From contig VXCM01002215.1 of the NCBI GenBank assembly GCA_014773175.1, positions 32,345 to 96,344 on the forward strand: a DNA stretch of 64,000 bases. Direction: 5' to 3'. This DNA is from Lucifuga dentata. Its lineage: Eukaryota > Chordata > Actinopteri > Ophidiiformes > Bythitidae. The notes beneath the pieces were generated by a model. That model searched no databases and was not told where the DNA came from. It saw only the letters and a program-made list of their open reading frames with translations. The position numbers were made by a program, and so were the translations under genes. Below are positions 48,577 to 60,815 of this stretch, piece after piece. Numbering within the stretch: the stretch's first letter is position 1; each line of letters starts with the position of its first letter.

Positions 48577-48612
48577 ATGATTTCTGGTGTTTGTCTTTTT
48601 TTTTTTTTTTAG
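48554..48612 (+). terminator. foxo6: Candidate polyadenylation signal and GT/T-rich downstream element
   Basis: AATAAA is at 48554-48559. About 20-50 bases downstream comes a GT-rich then T-rich element (tttctggtgtttg, then a run of T ending at 48611). This is the classical arrangement of signal, cleavage zone and downstream element. It lies 2.5 kb after the foxo6 stop on the same strand. Use of this site is inferred. Confidence 0.55.
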
Positions 48613-48915
48613 GCTAAAACCTTATATCTACCACATCTTGACTGATCAAAAACAAAGAAATGCAGCCTTGTTTTTGATTTGACCACCATGTGTTAATCTG
48701 AAAGTCTGAAAAAGGACTTTACATAACAAAGGATTTTTAGACTCAGCCTATTGGAAGATGAAACCCGGTATCTCAAAGTTTGGAGACATCCACATTTTCA
48801 GATAAATTGGAAAAAAATTTACCATAGGGTAAATATGCTTTTTTCTGTTGAGGTTTGTGTATTACTTTTTAAGAAATTGGCAAAAATATAGAAAAACACG
48901 GGCTCCCAATGTTAA

Positions 48916-49761
48916 AGGACAATACCATCAATTTTGCACATTGGTTCTCTCTCTCTCTCTCTTTCTCTCTCTGTATATGTATACACACACGCACACACAC
49001 ACACACACTAACTGCATACATGTTATGTTACTCAAAACCATTTCCCAAAATATAATACTTTAGAGGTATTTTGATGAAGATTTTAAGTCATCCAGGTGTG
49101 TAGATATACTTTATGAAAACTGAGTCAAATCAACTGGATTGAAATTTTTAATTCTGAAATGTTTCAGACCATTCATCCAAATGGCTTCATCAGTTTTTTA
49201 TTTATTTATTTATTTTTCTGACTGACGGAGATGAAGCCTTTTGGATGAATGGGCTGAAACGTTTCAGAATTAAAAATTTCAATCCAGTTGATTTGACTCA
49301 GTTTTCATAAAGTATACTTTAGGGTTAAATTTTCAAATTGTTTTTCTTACCTTTCAGACTACCATTGGTTTGAGTTATTCCTGTAAGCTACTAGAAGCAT
49401 CTTGTAGAGACTTGAAATGTGTTTGAGATAATAACATTGTGTATTTAGTTTTTTGTCAAATTAATTTTAATTAACCAGTCCAACAAGGAGCTGCATGGAA
49501 AACGATGTATGCGCATCTGCCAGGAAATATAGTCCCAGGAGAAGACAGATGGCTTTTGGCATTCTGACATATGTGTTAGCAGACAAAACACTGAAATTTA
49601 AGGTGTGTGTAACACCTGAAAATTCGCTTTTGAAATATTATGGGGTTTGGGAAATTAACAGGAAATCTAAAATATGGTTTTATGTTTTGGAAATTGCTTG
49701 TCATTAACATAACGGGTTGTATTTATTGGGCTTAAACATGCAACATCACCGGTATGGTCCT
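48916..49761 (+). mobile_element. TTAA-type MITE, subfamily B, copy 10, with nested insert
   Basis: TTAA at 48912-48915 and 49762-49765. The 846 bp length is explained by a TC/CA microsatellite in the left inverted repeat (48949-49009) and a roughly 250 bp inverted-repeat element inserted at about 49067-49312. Confidence 0.8.
49067..49322. mobile_element. Hairpin element with about 95-bp arms
   Basis: Arms beginning atactttatgaaaactgag (left) and ending ctcagttttcataaagtat (right) are almost perfect inverted repeats, separated by a (TTTA)n loop near 49193-49218. It sits inside subfamily B copy 10. atactttag appears on both sides (about 49057 and 49314), consistent with a 9-bp duplication. 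Confidence 0.6.
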
Positions 49762-50482
49762 TTAAGGAATCACTTAAAATATTCCCGATTAGACGAGACT
49801 GGCATCAAAATTTAACGTGTTATTCCTACCCTTCCAACAAGATCTGTCAAAATCGGTCCAGAACATTTAGAATAATCTTTCCAAAAACCAAACAAATCAA
49901 TAGTCGCGGATGGAAACGCAACTTTCTTTGTGTTGATAATAAAATGGGAGTTATGAGGTTTTGTTATAACAGCGTAACAGTCACATGACACAATCTGCTG
50001 CTGTATCAGTAAACTGCATGGCTGTACATCACAACACACATCATTAACTTTATGATGTGAGTGCAGTTAATGTATGCGCATGTACATGAAAGTGTCTTTG
50101 GCTTTTGAGTGTGTGTGTGTGTGTACATGCATTTGATTGGAAGTGAGCGTGTATGTATTGTATTGTAGCATCTACACTGTATACACACATGCCTGCATGT
50201 GTTTTTGTGCACATACACGTGTTTATGAGTGCGCACGGGGCAAAATTTCACACGCAACTAGATCACAATATGCCTCTTCAGTTTTGCGACCGCCTGTCTG
50301 TGTATTGAGATATAAGTGTCTGCAAGTGTGTGTGCTCATATGTGTGTGTCTGTGTATGTGTGTGTGTCTAGTCTAGCGTCTGTGTGATAAGGCTCGTTAG
50401 CGACCCGATGCCGTGCCACAGCTGTGTCGGTCCCACAGGAGGCTTCTGCACCGAGGGACCGACTGCATCTGCACCACCATGT

Positions 50483-50483
50483 G

Positions 50484-50522
<39 letters not shown>
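50483..50522. repeat. (CA)n microsatellite
   Basis: About 20 CA units. The surrounding 49770-52460 has further short GT/CA runs, a CT-rich patch at 50970-51020, and no recognisable gene. Confidence 0.93.
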
Positions 50523-50523
<1 letters not shown>

Positions 50524-52466
50524 CTATGTCCTCATCGCCTCCTCACCTCTGTTGCTGTGTGTGTGTGTGCGTGTGTGGTATGAGCCTGCAGACAGAATGT
50601 CAAAGCAACACATAGTTAGTTAGCGGCGGTTCACCTGACAAGATGGCTGTTCCCTGTACACCTGGGAAGATGGCGGCCTGCTCCACCCCCACCCCCACAC
50701 CGCACACACACTCACACACACATGTGCTGTCAGGACAAAATAACAGCTCTCCATCATCTCCAGCTCATGCCATTCTATAAAATATGCCTCTCGGATGCTA
50801 GTTAGTTCATATGGTAGTGTGAGGGAGGTTAGTCTGAGACAGAATGCATAATAATGACGGGTGCCGTGCTGCACTCCATGCAAATGTGAAGCCTGACGTG
50901 TCAGAGGAGTGATGGATCTATTCTGACAGACACTGTGACAGCCTGGTGACAGCGACTTAAAAACACACTCTCTCTCTCCTTCTCTCTCCCCCTGTCTCTC
51001 TCTCCCCCTCCCCTCTCCTACATATTTACAACTGAAGCATCTTAATGCACTTTTCTCCCTAATCTCTCATGTTCTTGTCGCTAGTTCAGAGACGTCCCCG
51101 TATTTCACAGGATGTGGGATATTGTGATGTGACAGAGGTTGTGCAGGCTGCTTTGCACGCTCTGTGTTGCTGTGGAGTGTATGCACACGCACACACGCTG
51201 TATGCTGCTGTGTAATTGTGTAGGTTGTGTCAGTGCTTATATTGGTTCAGTTTCTAAAGGGCAAAACAGATATTTTAAAACTGACAGTTTTCAATATTAA
51301 TTGTAATGCACCATCATAAGAAACTAAAGAAGCTCAGCATGCTACTTTTACTACATAACAATACAATACAATACAATACCATAATATAATAGAATTTAAC
51401 TGTCCATCTTAAAAGAAATGTGCCCTTTATCTTGAATCAGCTTGGCACAGCCATAAAAGTATACATAATGTGCAAAATACAGGCTAAAAGAAAACAATTT
51501 CATGATATTTAGGTTCAAAGAATTAAGAATTTGGATTTTTTGTGATTCCAATTGTAATGGAAATAAATTACTTTTTGTATATATATACATACAATATATA
51601 TAAAGGTATAATAAAGCGCCCTTATAACTCATTGATTTGCAATCGCAAGAATGAATGCTAATCCATAAAAATCCCTGCCTTTGCTGCAAACGCTTATTTG
51701 GTTCAGCCTCTACGGCTATTTTTGAACGGAAGAGTGCTTACAAATTATGCCAGTAGAACCTAAATCATAACCTGCCAAGGTAAATGAAATAAAACCTTTA
51801 GGTCCATGGTGCTCTTTTGCAGGAACATCCTGCTCACACACACTCACACACACACTGCCCAGTACAACCACAGGGCTTCTCCGTGGACCACTGAACAGCT
51901 CTGTAGCAGCAGCTGTAGGTGCCTTGCTCAAGGGCACCTCATGGTCTTGGGCGAAGTCATCAAATGAAGGAGAGAAAATGAGTCAACATACCTGTGTGAT
52001 TAAGTTGGGACAACTTTTTTTTTTTTTCTTATTTAATTTTATTTTTGATCAATGAAAGGAGGAATTGGAGTTAAAATTAGTTATAAAAAAATGTTGAAAT
52101 GTGTGCCAATATAATCCCTTCAGGATAACTTATTAAATTATGTTTTCAAATTAAAAAATTTAATGCAGTCATTCAATTAGAATTTTTATTCTAATACCAT
52201 GCATTTTATTAAGTCATGGTTAAAGGTCCCTTGAATTGCTTTTTAGAATGCAGGAGTGGTAATGATGGAGGGGTGGATGCTGCTCATTCACCTCCCCACC
52301 CACATTTCATCTTGCCAGTTTGGGGATTGAGAGATCCTTTGGTTCTCTTAGACCAACGCTACCCAGACCGTGTCCTGCAGAACAGCTAAAATGTCACACT
52401 TTAGTCACGTAGAAGCCATTATATGTGAAAATACTGTACATCTGGCATATGGAAAACTCTTCCTTA

Positions 52467-52680
52467 AAGTCGTTCTCATTCCTGGTCCTCAGGAGCTACA
52501 GCGCTGCATATTTTCCATCTCCCCCTAATCTCCCCACACCTGATCAGCTAAATCAGGTGAGTTTAGGGAATCGAGATCTGGGAGGCAACAACTCCTGAAC
52601 AAGTCAGCACATTGGGTTTTAGCTAATCAGGCATGGGTAAATCAGGGAGATATGGAAAATCTGCAGTGCTGTGGCATATC
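52467..52680. mobile_element. Palindromic MITE (gctgcatattttccatctcc)
   Basis: Outer arms cagcgctgcatattttccat (52498 onward) and atggaaaatctgcagtgctg (near 52652-52671) are inverted. A second inner palindrome cacctgat..atcaggtg lies at 52538-52559. The sequence resembles a widespread palindromic hAT-like fish repeat. The target duplication was not resolved. Confidence 0.55.
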
Positions 52681-53340
52681 TAACGGAGAATGAAATAACA
52701 GAGACTGAAATTAGGACTTGAAGCAGCAGCATCTATGATAGGTATATGCTCAGGTGTGAATCTGGCTCTCGTAGATTGTAGATCGACCGTGTGAGAAACA
52801 CGGGTTTCAAATCGTAGACCCACAGGATATGAGGGGTGGATCAATTTATGCATGCACAAAGGAGCAGAGATCTATTTTCTAGCTATCCTCACAGCCACTG
52901 CTGCTTAAAGTTCCTGCTTACTGTTGTGTCTCCTGGCATGTTCTGTTAAAGGTGCACTTGAACGCACCACAAAGACAAAAGCTGAAGACAAACTGATGCA
53001 AGTATTGTCAAAAGAAAACAAAACTTGCAATTTTCACGTCACCGTGAATCTTTTTGAGCAGTCAGACTTGGTTTATACACTGAGAATACAATATTGATTT
53101 TATTTTGTGTAGACTTAGTGAGCGTGTGGTTTATAGAAGAAAAAAGAAAAAGGGTGAACACAGGATAGGACATTTGAATGGCCAATCCAAATGCTGTTTC
53201 ACTGACGTTTCACTAATTGGCTGATCCAACATGATGACTTGTGCAGACGACTACAGATAAACTCCGACTAGAGACAATAAAACGAAGGCCCACGCATGTT
53301 CACTGCAGCAGATGGTCAGCTTGGTGCATTAAGGGTCTAA

Positions 53341-54166
53341 TGCTGCATTCCAGACAACTTGGAACTTAAAAAATTCCAGTCTCCTACTTGAAAAGTTGTG
53401 TAGGAACAGCACTTGAAGTCAGAGCTTCAACTTGGAAACTCAGGCCAAATCCATCAATCCTGACTTCACTAAGGAGAAGTTTCTCAACATGGCAGCGCTG
53501 TGGAGGTGAACTTTGTGAACGGTAAATAACCAGCTGATAGCTGATCGAAGTAGATAAAGTAAATTTTGTTGTGTGACATTGAAATCAGTCATCCTCAAAA
53601 TCCAGACTCCGGTCCAGATCTGGACCGAACCATAACTGTCTCAGCAAATTATACTTTTCATGCGTATTATTTGTATTTTCTGCAAGACATCGCTGCAATG
53701 CAACGAGTCAAAGTTCTCCACTTTCTCCACTACAAAGTGAAACCAAATGTCTGACCGAGAGTTGACAGCACAGCTAGCTTTGTCAGCACCCCCTTCCCCC
53801 CCTCAACACCTTAAATTGTTGGTAAAAAAAAAACAAAAAAAAAAAAAAAANAAAAAAAAAAAAAAAATTAGGATCCCAATCTGACCCTGGCTTGACTGAC
53901 CTTAATAAACTGACCTTTGTCTTATTGAAATTTTTCTTTGTGGACCTTTAAGATTGGTATTTGAGTACATTTGGTCTAGATAACTGTGGAAGTGTTTGCC
54001 ACACAAAGATGAGCTTCTCACATTCAGCCGTGTTTTTTTTTTTTTTTTNTTTTTTTTTTTTTTTGTTTTTGTTTTATCTATATTTGGGGTCTGGAATATT
54101 TGGAGATTGGAAGTTGGTGTTTTCAACTGAAAAATTCCGACATCCAACTTTGACTGGAATGCAGTA
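53341..54166 (+). mobile_element. PIF/Harbinger-type element TGCTGCATTCCAG
   Basis: Inverted termini TGCTGCATTCCAG and TACTGCATTCCAG (12 of 13 identical), with TAA at 53338-53340 and 54167-54169. The interior shares blocks with 33371-34052 but carries additional sequence and two homopolymer gaps (N at 53851 and 54049). An ORF at 53566-53754 has no recognisable domain. Confidence 0.72.
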
Positions 54167-54849
54167 TAAGACACCTCGAGACACACATGGTATCACAGAC
54201 AACCTGTTACACTGATGCTCATGAACAATTAGCTTCCAAAATAAGTTTCTGTACCACAATATACTAAAACACAAACAAAACCCACAGAGAGGTTTATTAT
54301 AAAAAAGACATTTTGACTGTTTATTAGTATAACTCCAGATGCATGAAACTGGTAATAAACCACATGAACCACATCATAGTAATGGTGATGAATATTCCTT
54401 CTGTGTTTGATCCTCAATTTTGATTTGTATCTACGGAGAACATAAAATCATACAGTGAACATGACATGCAGTTGTGCATCACAGTCCTGCCCTCAGTGAC
54501 CTCTGACCCCACGCAGCTCCCTGAGAGCCAGTGGGACAGCATGATGTGTGGGACTTCCTGCTGGCTGTTCTGTTGGAGTGAGCTGAACACTGTGGTTTAT
54601 TACAGCACAGCCTCCCCAGGGATGCAACTGATGGTGAACATCAAAGCTGTGCCTGGCATATTAGAGCAGCAAGAACGTGGGTGGAGGTCATCTCCAATAA
54701 ATTCTGCCTCATATATGGGACAAACTCCTTCAGCACAATGCACGAACGCTCATTATCAATTCATGGAGCCATACAACGTACCCTATTTCTCTTCAAATTT
54801 TCTTTTTTTCCCCCTTCTCTTTAAAGAGAACTGATTTTCTTTTCTTTTT

Positions 54850-54879
<30 letters not shown>

Positions 54880-54884
<5 letters not shown>

Positions 54885-55500
54885 TGCATGAATTTTGACA
54901 ATTCAAACTTCCGCTCAATGACAAGCTACGAGTCCCTTGCTGGAAAAAAAGGTCCCAAGTGTTTGAAGCATCTAGGACGCTCCATCTTTTTTGATCAGCA
55001 GCTCGGCTGTGAATTCCGCAGATCAGAAAGTGGATCAGAGGCTCCCTGGGGACCGCCATTTATGCCTGCCACTAGCAGAGGATAGAGAANTGCTCCCAAT
55101 AGCTCTGATCTCGCCACAGATTAAACCTCTCATTCCCCGAGAAGACGAAGCCACGGAGGGGAGCTGCATCTCCAGCCACACAGGCTGATTATCTTAAAGA
55201 GTAATTAGCGAGTGTGACAATCCCAGAGACAGAGCGCCACGGCGACACGATGGAGACGGATTATTCAGACTGGGGCCGTGCACAAGAAAGAAAAGTGCAC
55301 GTACCGCATGTGTGTTAATTATCAGTGTCACTCATTCTTTACGTGTCTTTATGTGCTTCATAGTAATTACTGTTCACGTATGTGTACACGTCAATGTCAC
55401 TCAGTCAGCGAGCAACTTCAAAACCAAAGCCAGGCAACAATTATCTTCTCAATAACGTGCAATAATGCAGTTTAGTATAAACTGTGGGATTTGATGTTAA
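54880..55500. other. Repeat-poor downstream block, candidate conserved element
   Basis: A mixed-composition block after a long poly-T run (54848-54883), with an N at 55090. It includes gattatcttaaagagtaatt and gattattcagac motifs. No domain was seen in any frame. The surroundings to 56150 are AT-rich with poly-T gaps. Confidence 0.3.
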
Positions 55501-55834
55501 ATGCTAATTGATCTGGAAGCTGATTTGTTTATTGCGCTTGGGGGAGACATGGAAACATATTTTTCTTGCATAGAAATCTGTCTGGTATGAAAATACCAGT
55601 TTTATTAATTTTATTGGTCTCAAGAAAACAAAGACTTAGAAGGCTTTTTTTTTTTTTTNGTTTTTTTTTTTTTTCTTTTTTGTAGCACTGTCCCCCCAAA
55701 ACGGCAATTACTTCTTACTTTAAACTTGCTTTTAAGATCAACAAAAATGTATTGTAATAAAAACTACTAAGTGGCTCATAGCTTAACATGTATGACTTCA
55801 TTTTTTATTGTTTTTTTAATATATATATATATAT

Positions 55835-55925
55835 TTTTAATTAGGTTTATTTGTCAGGGACAGCGTATATAAATAAACACACAGTGGTAAATATGCCCGA
55901 AGGCTAATTTTTAGCTGTAGCCATG
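55835..55925. repeat. Dispersed repeat shared with 41050-41175
   Basis: ttaggtttatttgtcaggga, then an AT-rich middle, then gcccgaaggctaatttttag. It is colinear with the copy at 41050. Confidence 0.5.
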
Positions 55926-55938
55926 ATAAAACAGGTTA

Positions 55939-55969
<31 letters not shown>

Positions 55970-56164
55970 AAAAGGAATGAAAAGCTAAATTTACACCCAT
56001 TTAAAGAGTTAAAAGAAAGACACACTTTCTACAAGACAAAGCAAAGCAGAACATAGCTAAGTAAAATGCTAATCATATAGCCTGTGATCTCCACATACAG
56101 AAAAAGAGAGATTTGAAAGACCCTCCAAATCCCCTCATTTCTCCCCTAAATTGTAGTTCGGATG

Positions 56165-56370
56165 CTTTCAGATGATGGTGAACGGTGCACTAAGCTGGAG
56201 ATTTCATTGTTGTGTATTGGGAGCTGAGCGGTGACGCCCGACCACGATTGACACAACCTTGCTAGACGTGCACAGCTCAGATTCTCCCCTGTCACCATGC
56301 ACAATGTACAACCACGTTCAACTTTGACCTGCCTGCCTGTGACCTTTCCAATGCGCCAATGACAGAAGAG
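56165..56370 (-). mobile_element. Inverted fragment of Harbinger-type family
   Basis: The segment ttgtgtattgggagctgagc is the reverse complement of the right-end block of 11912-12661 (gctcagctcccaatacacaa). The remainder is diverged and truncated. Confidence 0.55.
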
Positions 56371-56679
56371 TTGGCAGAAAGACAATTCGGAAAAAGAAAT
56401 TATTGCTAAATTATGAATTAATCTGGAGTTCCATTCTCTGAAAAATGAGACAGTCCAACTGAACTATTCATTGTTTATTCATGGAGTCAGATAATTAGAG
56501 TTACATTTAACTGGCAGTTCATACAGAAACGGTATTAATAATTTTAATAATAACCATAATAATATTATTAATAAATGCTGCAAGTGAAAAGCCTTTTGAC
56601 TGTGACTCTCTCTTCCATCATTGGGCCAGGTGCCCAGGACCCAAAATTGGGGCCCATGCAGGGCTCGAACCAACGTGTG

Positions 56680-56965
56680 CCATCAAGACACACCATTAGC
56701 TTACAGATAGCTTCAGATGTAGCTAACATTTAGCTTTGGATGTAGCTAACTGTTAGCTACATTCAAAGCTATAGCAACAAAGGTTACATTATCTGCTCAT
56801 GGATGATCACCAGCAGACAGGTCAAAGTTGACTTTGGTTGAACTTTGAGTACAGGGTCAAAGTGGAGAATCTGGATGGAGCATGACCCTTGATGTACCTC
56901 CACCACTCCGTTTTACAGAAAAGAATGCTCCACACACCACAGTGCAAATTTATGGCTAATCATGT
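56680..56965 (+). mobile_element. Fragment of Harbinger-type family
   Basis: Shares aggtcaaagtt, a gaactttgag block and gtggagaatct with the copy at 11912 and with 31050-31215. A short tagctt/tagctaac duplication occurs at 56696-56760. The termini are lost. Confidence 0.5.
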
Positions 56966-56983
56966 GTAAGCAGCCAGCCTTAC

Positions 56984-57523
56984 AGGACCATTCGTGCATG
57001 TTTCAGCCCAATATATGCAACCTGCATACATGTTACGTTACTGACAACCAATTTCCAAAACATAAAACCGTATTTTAGTTTTTCTATTACTTTTTAAAAT
57101 CCCCTCACCTTACAAAATCAAATGTTCAGGTGACGCACCATCTTAAAATTCAATGTTTCACCTTCTAACGCTTATGCATGATTGTGCATAAGTGAAGACA
57201 CGGTCATTTTAATTTCTTGGGAAAAGCCGTTTTCTCCTGGGACTATATTTCCCAGCAGAAACATACAAGTACTTGTTTTCCATGCAACTCCGTGTTGGAT
57301 TGGTTAAATAAAGTTGCTTTGACAAAAAACCTAATAGGCGTGTTCTTCGTTCTGATGGAATGGAATGGATGGATTTATCTCAAGTGTATTTCAAGTATCT
57401 TCAAGTTGATTTTAATAGTGTACTGGAATGAACTGAAGCCTGGAAGGTAGGGGAAAAAATATGGAATTTTACTGCTAAAGTAGTACATTGGGCTCAAACA
57501 TATGAGATTGCCGGTATGATCCT
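56984..57523 (-). mobile_element. TTAA-type MITE, subfamily B, copy 11
   Basis: 540 bp. The right TTAA is at 57524-57527; the left flank reads TTAC (56980-56983), one change from TTAA. The interior is of B type. Confidence 0.8.
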
Positions 57524-57938
57524 TTAAAGCTTTGAGTCTCAACTGTGTTGAGTCTCTAGACATCTGCAGTGACCTGGGAGGAGATTTTTGTATTTTAGTG
57601 TTTACTACTGAGGCCTTTAAAGGGCAGTTCCATCAACTTCACATTGTTGGTGCTAAGAACAGCTAAGCTAAAGCACTAAACAGACACTGAAGCCATTCCT
57701 ATTACCATTTTACAAATTCAGTTGCCAAAATGCTATGAATGATTTTTGTGTTTTCAAACTTCACATCTTCTGCACCAGCATGAAGTAACCCTTGTGATGT
57801 CATAAGGGTCATTTCATTCTCCCCAAAGCCTTATGAAACAGCCTTTTTCACATGTTGAGTAATGACCATGACCAATAAATAGAATTTGATGTGTAAAATT
57901 GTGCCTTCAATATGGAACAAAGTTTGCAGAATAATGGA

Positions 57939-58065
57939 ACTTCTAATAAAAAAAAAAAACAAAAACATGAGAGTGCATTCAGTCATTCTGAAAAATGTCT
58001 TNACTTCTAATAAAAAAAAAAAACAAAAACATGAGAGTGCATTCAGTCATTCTGAAAAATGTCTT
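57939..58065. repeat. Duplicated assembly joint (N at 58002)
   Basis: Identical 63-bp copies on both sides of one N. It includes a poly-A run. Confidence 0.85.
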
Positions 58066-58896
58066 CTCATTCTGTCATTTAGAGTTTTTGTTTATCCCTA
58101 ACTACCAATATTCATCATACATCATACTCAAGAAACAATGCTAAAATTTCAGGCATGTACTAGTCAACTTGTAACTTTTTCTGAGAGTTATGAGGGTTTT
58201 TATTTTATTCCAGCAGGACCTGTCCGGCCATTACCTTGCAATCTGACTGCAGCTGCTCATCAATATGCAGTTTGTGTTCCTGCAGAATTGTTCACTTGTG
58301 ATAATTGTAAAAATCCTGGTGCAAACCCACAACTTTACCAGTGGAAATAATTTACCTTTGAAAAAAATAAATAATAGAGCTCTAGCAGAGAGCTCGGCAT
58401 GCTGGTGTCATGTAAATGTGACAGCAGGACATGAGGGGCTTTAACGGCATCTGTGTGCATTGAAAAATTGGGAAAATGTGGTTTGGTACAAACTGTAACC
58501 ATCATACCGACCGCCCTGCTATTTCCTTCTCTTTGCCTTTACCTTCACCCACAGTTTTGCATTTTTACTATTTCTGCTCATTCCTTTCTGCTCAGTCAGC
58601 CACACCACATGTAATGAAATTTTAGCGCTGTGACGTGAGAGGATATTTTGGAATTTAGAATTTAGTATATTAGATGCATGGGCACGATGAAAAGATAAAA
58701 TATAGAAATAAATCCAATCCCAGTTGTCTCTATATGCATAATCAAAAAACTTACCAAACAAAAACCTGAATCAAAAAGGTTCACATACCGTAATTTGAAA
58801 TACGAAATATTACAGTAATCTATATAGTGTATAATGGATATAGCGTTATGTGTGTTTGAATTTGCATTTGGATGTTTTTATGTTAACACACACATG

Positions 58897-59163
58897 CTAT
58901 AGTCCCAAAAGAAGACCTGTGTTTATGGAAACATTTAAAGGACTGTGACTTCATAAGGCTGTGTAACTATTAGCAGGAGAAACATGGATTTTTAAGGTGG
59001 GTGTATCACTTGAATATTTGATTTTGAAAGATTAAGAGATTTTGCAAAATATCAGCAAAGCTGAAATACAGTTTTATCCTTTGGGAAATGATTGTCAGTA
59101 ACGTAACATGTATGAAAGTTGAATATATTAGACTGAGACATGCAAAATGGATGGTATGGTCCT
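58897..59163 (+). mobile_element. TTAA-type MITE, subfamily A, copy 12, right half only
   Basis: Homology starts abruptly at tatagtcccaaaagaag, about the middle of the element, and runs to GGTATGGTCCT with TTAA at 59164-59167. The left half is absent. Confidence 0.82.
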
Positions 59164-60815
59164 TTAAAATGTGGCTCAAGTTAATATGGGAATGACTAAA
59201 GTAGAAACATAAAGAGACCGCAGATTGATAGTCGCATACACTAATTGATTGCACTCTTATTTTGAACTTTATGGTAATCGCTTTGAATCCGCAGGAGACT
59301 GTCGGAAACGATTGTTCATCACGCTTTACTTATAATACTGGAAGTGCTGAATTCAACAATAACAACTTAGCCCTACTTATGGACATTTTAAGTTGGAGCG
59401 CATCATAAATGAGATTTCTGGAAGTGTAGAACAACCCAAACTGAACAATTTTGTTAACTATTTGTGGAAACTCAAAGTTTTAATGCTCACCAGAAACTAG
59501 ACAAACCTGAAAATGTCGGTTTTGAAAAATAGCATATTCTTATGCCCATAAATGTTTGCAAAAGTTTAACAGTCATTCATGATTGCTTCCAACAGCCTCC
59601 GGCTATTTCAAAGCAGTTACTGTAAAGTTCAGAACAAGTGAACAAGTAATTTTGTAGGTGCAGCTAGTGAAACCATGGTCTTCTCTTTATGATTATAATT
59701 AAGTCGTTCCCACACATCAATAACTTGTGACCACACTTCAAGTATCTCATTCCCACGTATTACTAAATCGTGGTTACGGGATATTATCTCATTCGCAGGC
59801 CTAACTTGTGGCAACATGTTTTTTTTTTCGTATTTTCTTTTGTTTGTTTTCACAAATATCCCACCCAGGCTCCATTGGAAGTAATCGTTTTCCCTCCTTA
59901 TTATTATTTACCCACACTGCATGTCATGGTGCAAATGTGTGTGTTGGTTCGCTGCATGTGTATAATTTCCTCCTTTGGCTCGTAACACACACTGAGGTCA
60001 GCGATCACACTTGCAGCCACTCTCTGCAGCCCCTGGGACGTCTCTTGTTGACTCCAATGTTGAGATGCCAAAACAAGTGGGAGAGAAAACAGATCAATGA
60101 AACACCATATCAGATGGAAAGCGGCGAGAGAGAGAGAGAGAAAGCGTTAGCCGAGAGAAGCGAAGATCAAAGTGGGCAAACAAGAGTGACATCATCACCT
60201 TTCACAAACAGCGATCATGTAGCAACACGCGTGTGCGTGAAAGTGGCTCACGATACGACTTTGACAGAAAAAAAGACATTCATGTGATTTAAACTGGAGT
60301 TCATTTAATGGGAATTGATCATGAAAACATTTACAAGTATTCAAATTTATACCGTCGTTTTTCTGTAAAAACTCATGTTGTTTTGGCCAACAGAATTCTG
60401 TTTTAAATTCTAACGGAGATCAAAGTTTCCAAAGATACCAAATAAGTTTGGTTGAATTTTGGGGCGATATTTATAAAATGACATCTGGAATATTTTCCTT
60501 TAACGTCGTCAATGCTTGCCCTTCATATTAAGCAGCGTACGTAGTTGGTCAGGGTTAGGCCCCTATCAAGGGTTTGATTTAGTTATTTGAAAACAGATTT
60601 GTATGATGGAACAAAAAAAGGAGGGAAAACAGCATTCAACTTTTTAATTTATGTTTCTGAATGCACAGGTTTGGACTCCTGCTTCAAACAATTTAACTCA
60701 AAACAAATAAAAAAAAATCCAAACATTTTGCTCATGAGATGAGTGTGTCAGGTTATGTTGTCACTAGCTGCCATCTTTAGGCAAGAGTCACTGAACAGAA
60801 TATAAAAGGGAAAAA

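Noticed and set aside
54466..54834. 122-residue frame on the + strand
   Set aside because: No recognisable domain and no plausible splice signals. It ends in poly-T sequence.
58138..58350. 70-residue Cys-containing frame
   Set aside because: No zinc-finger spacing or known motif. The neighbouring DNA is repeat-like and contains an assembly joint.
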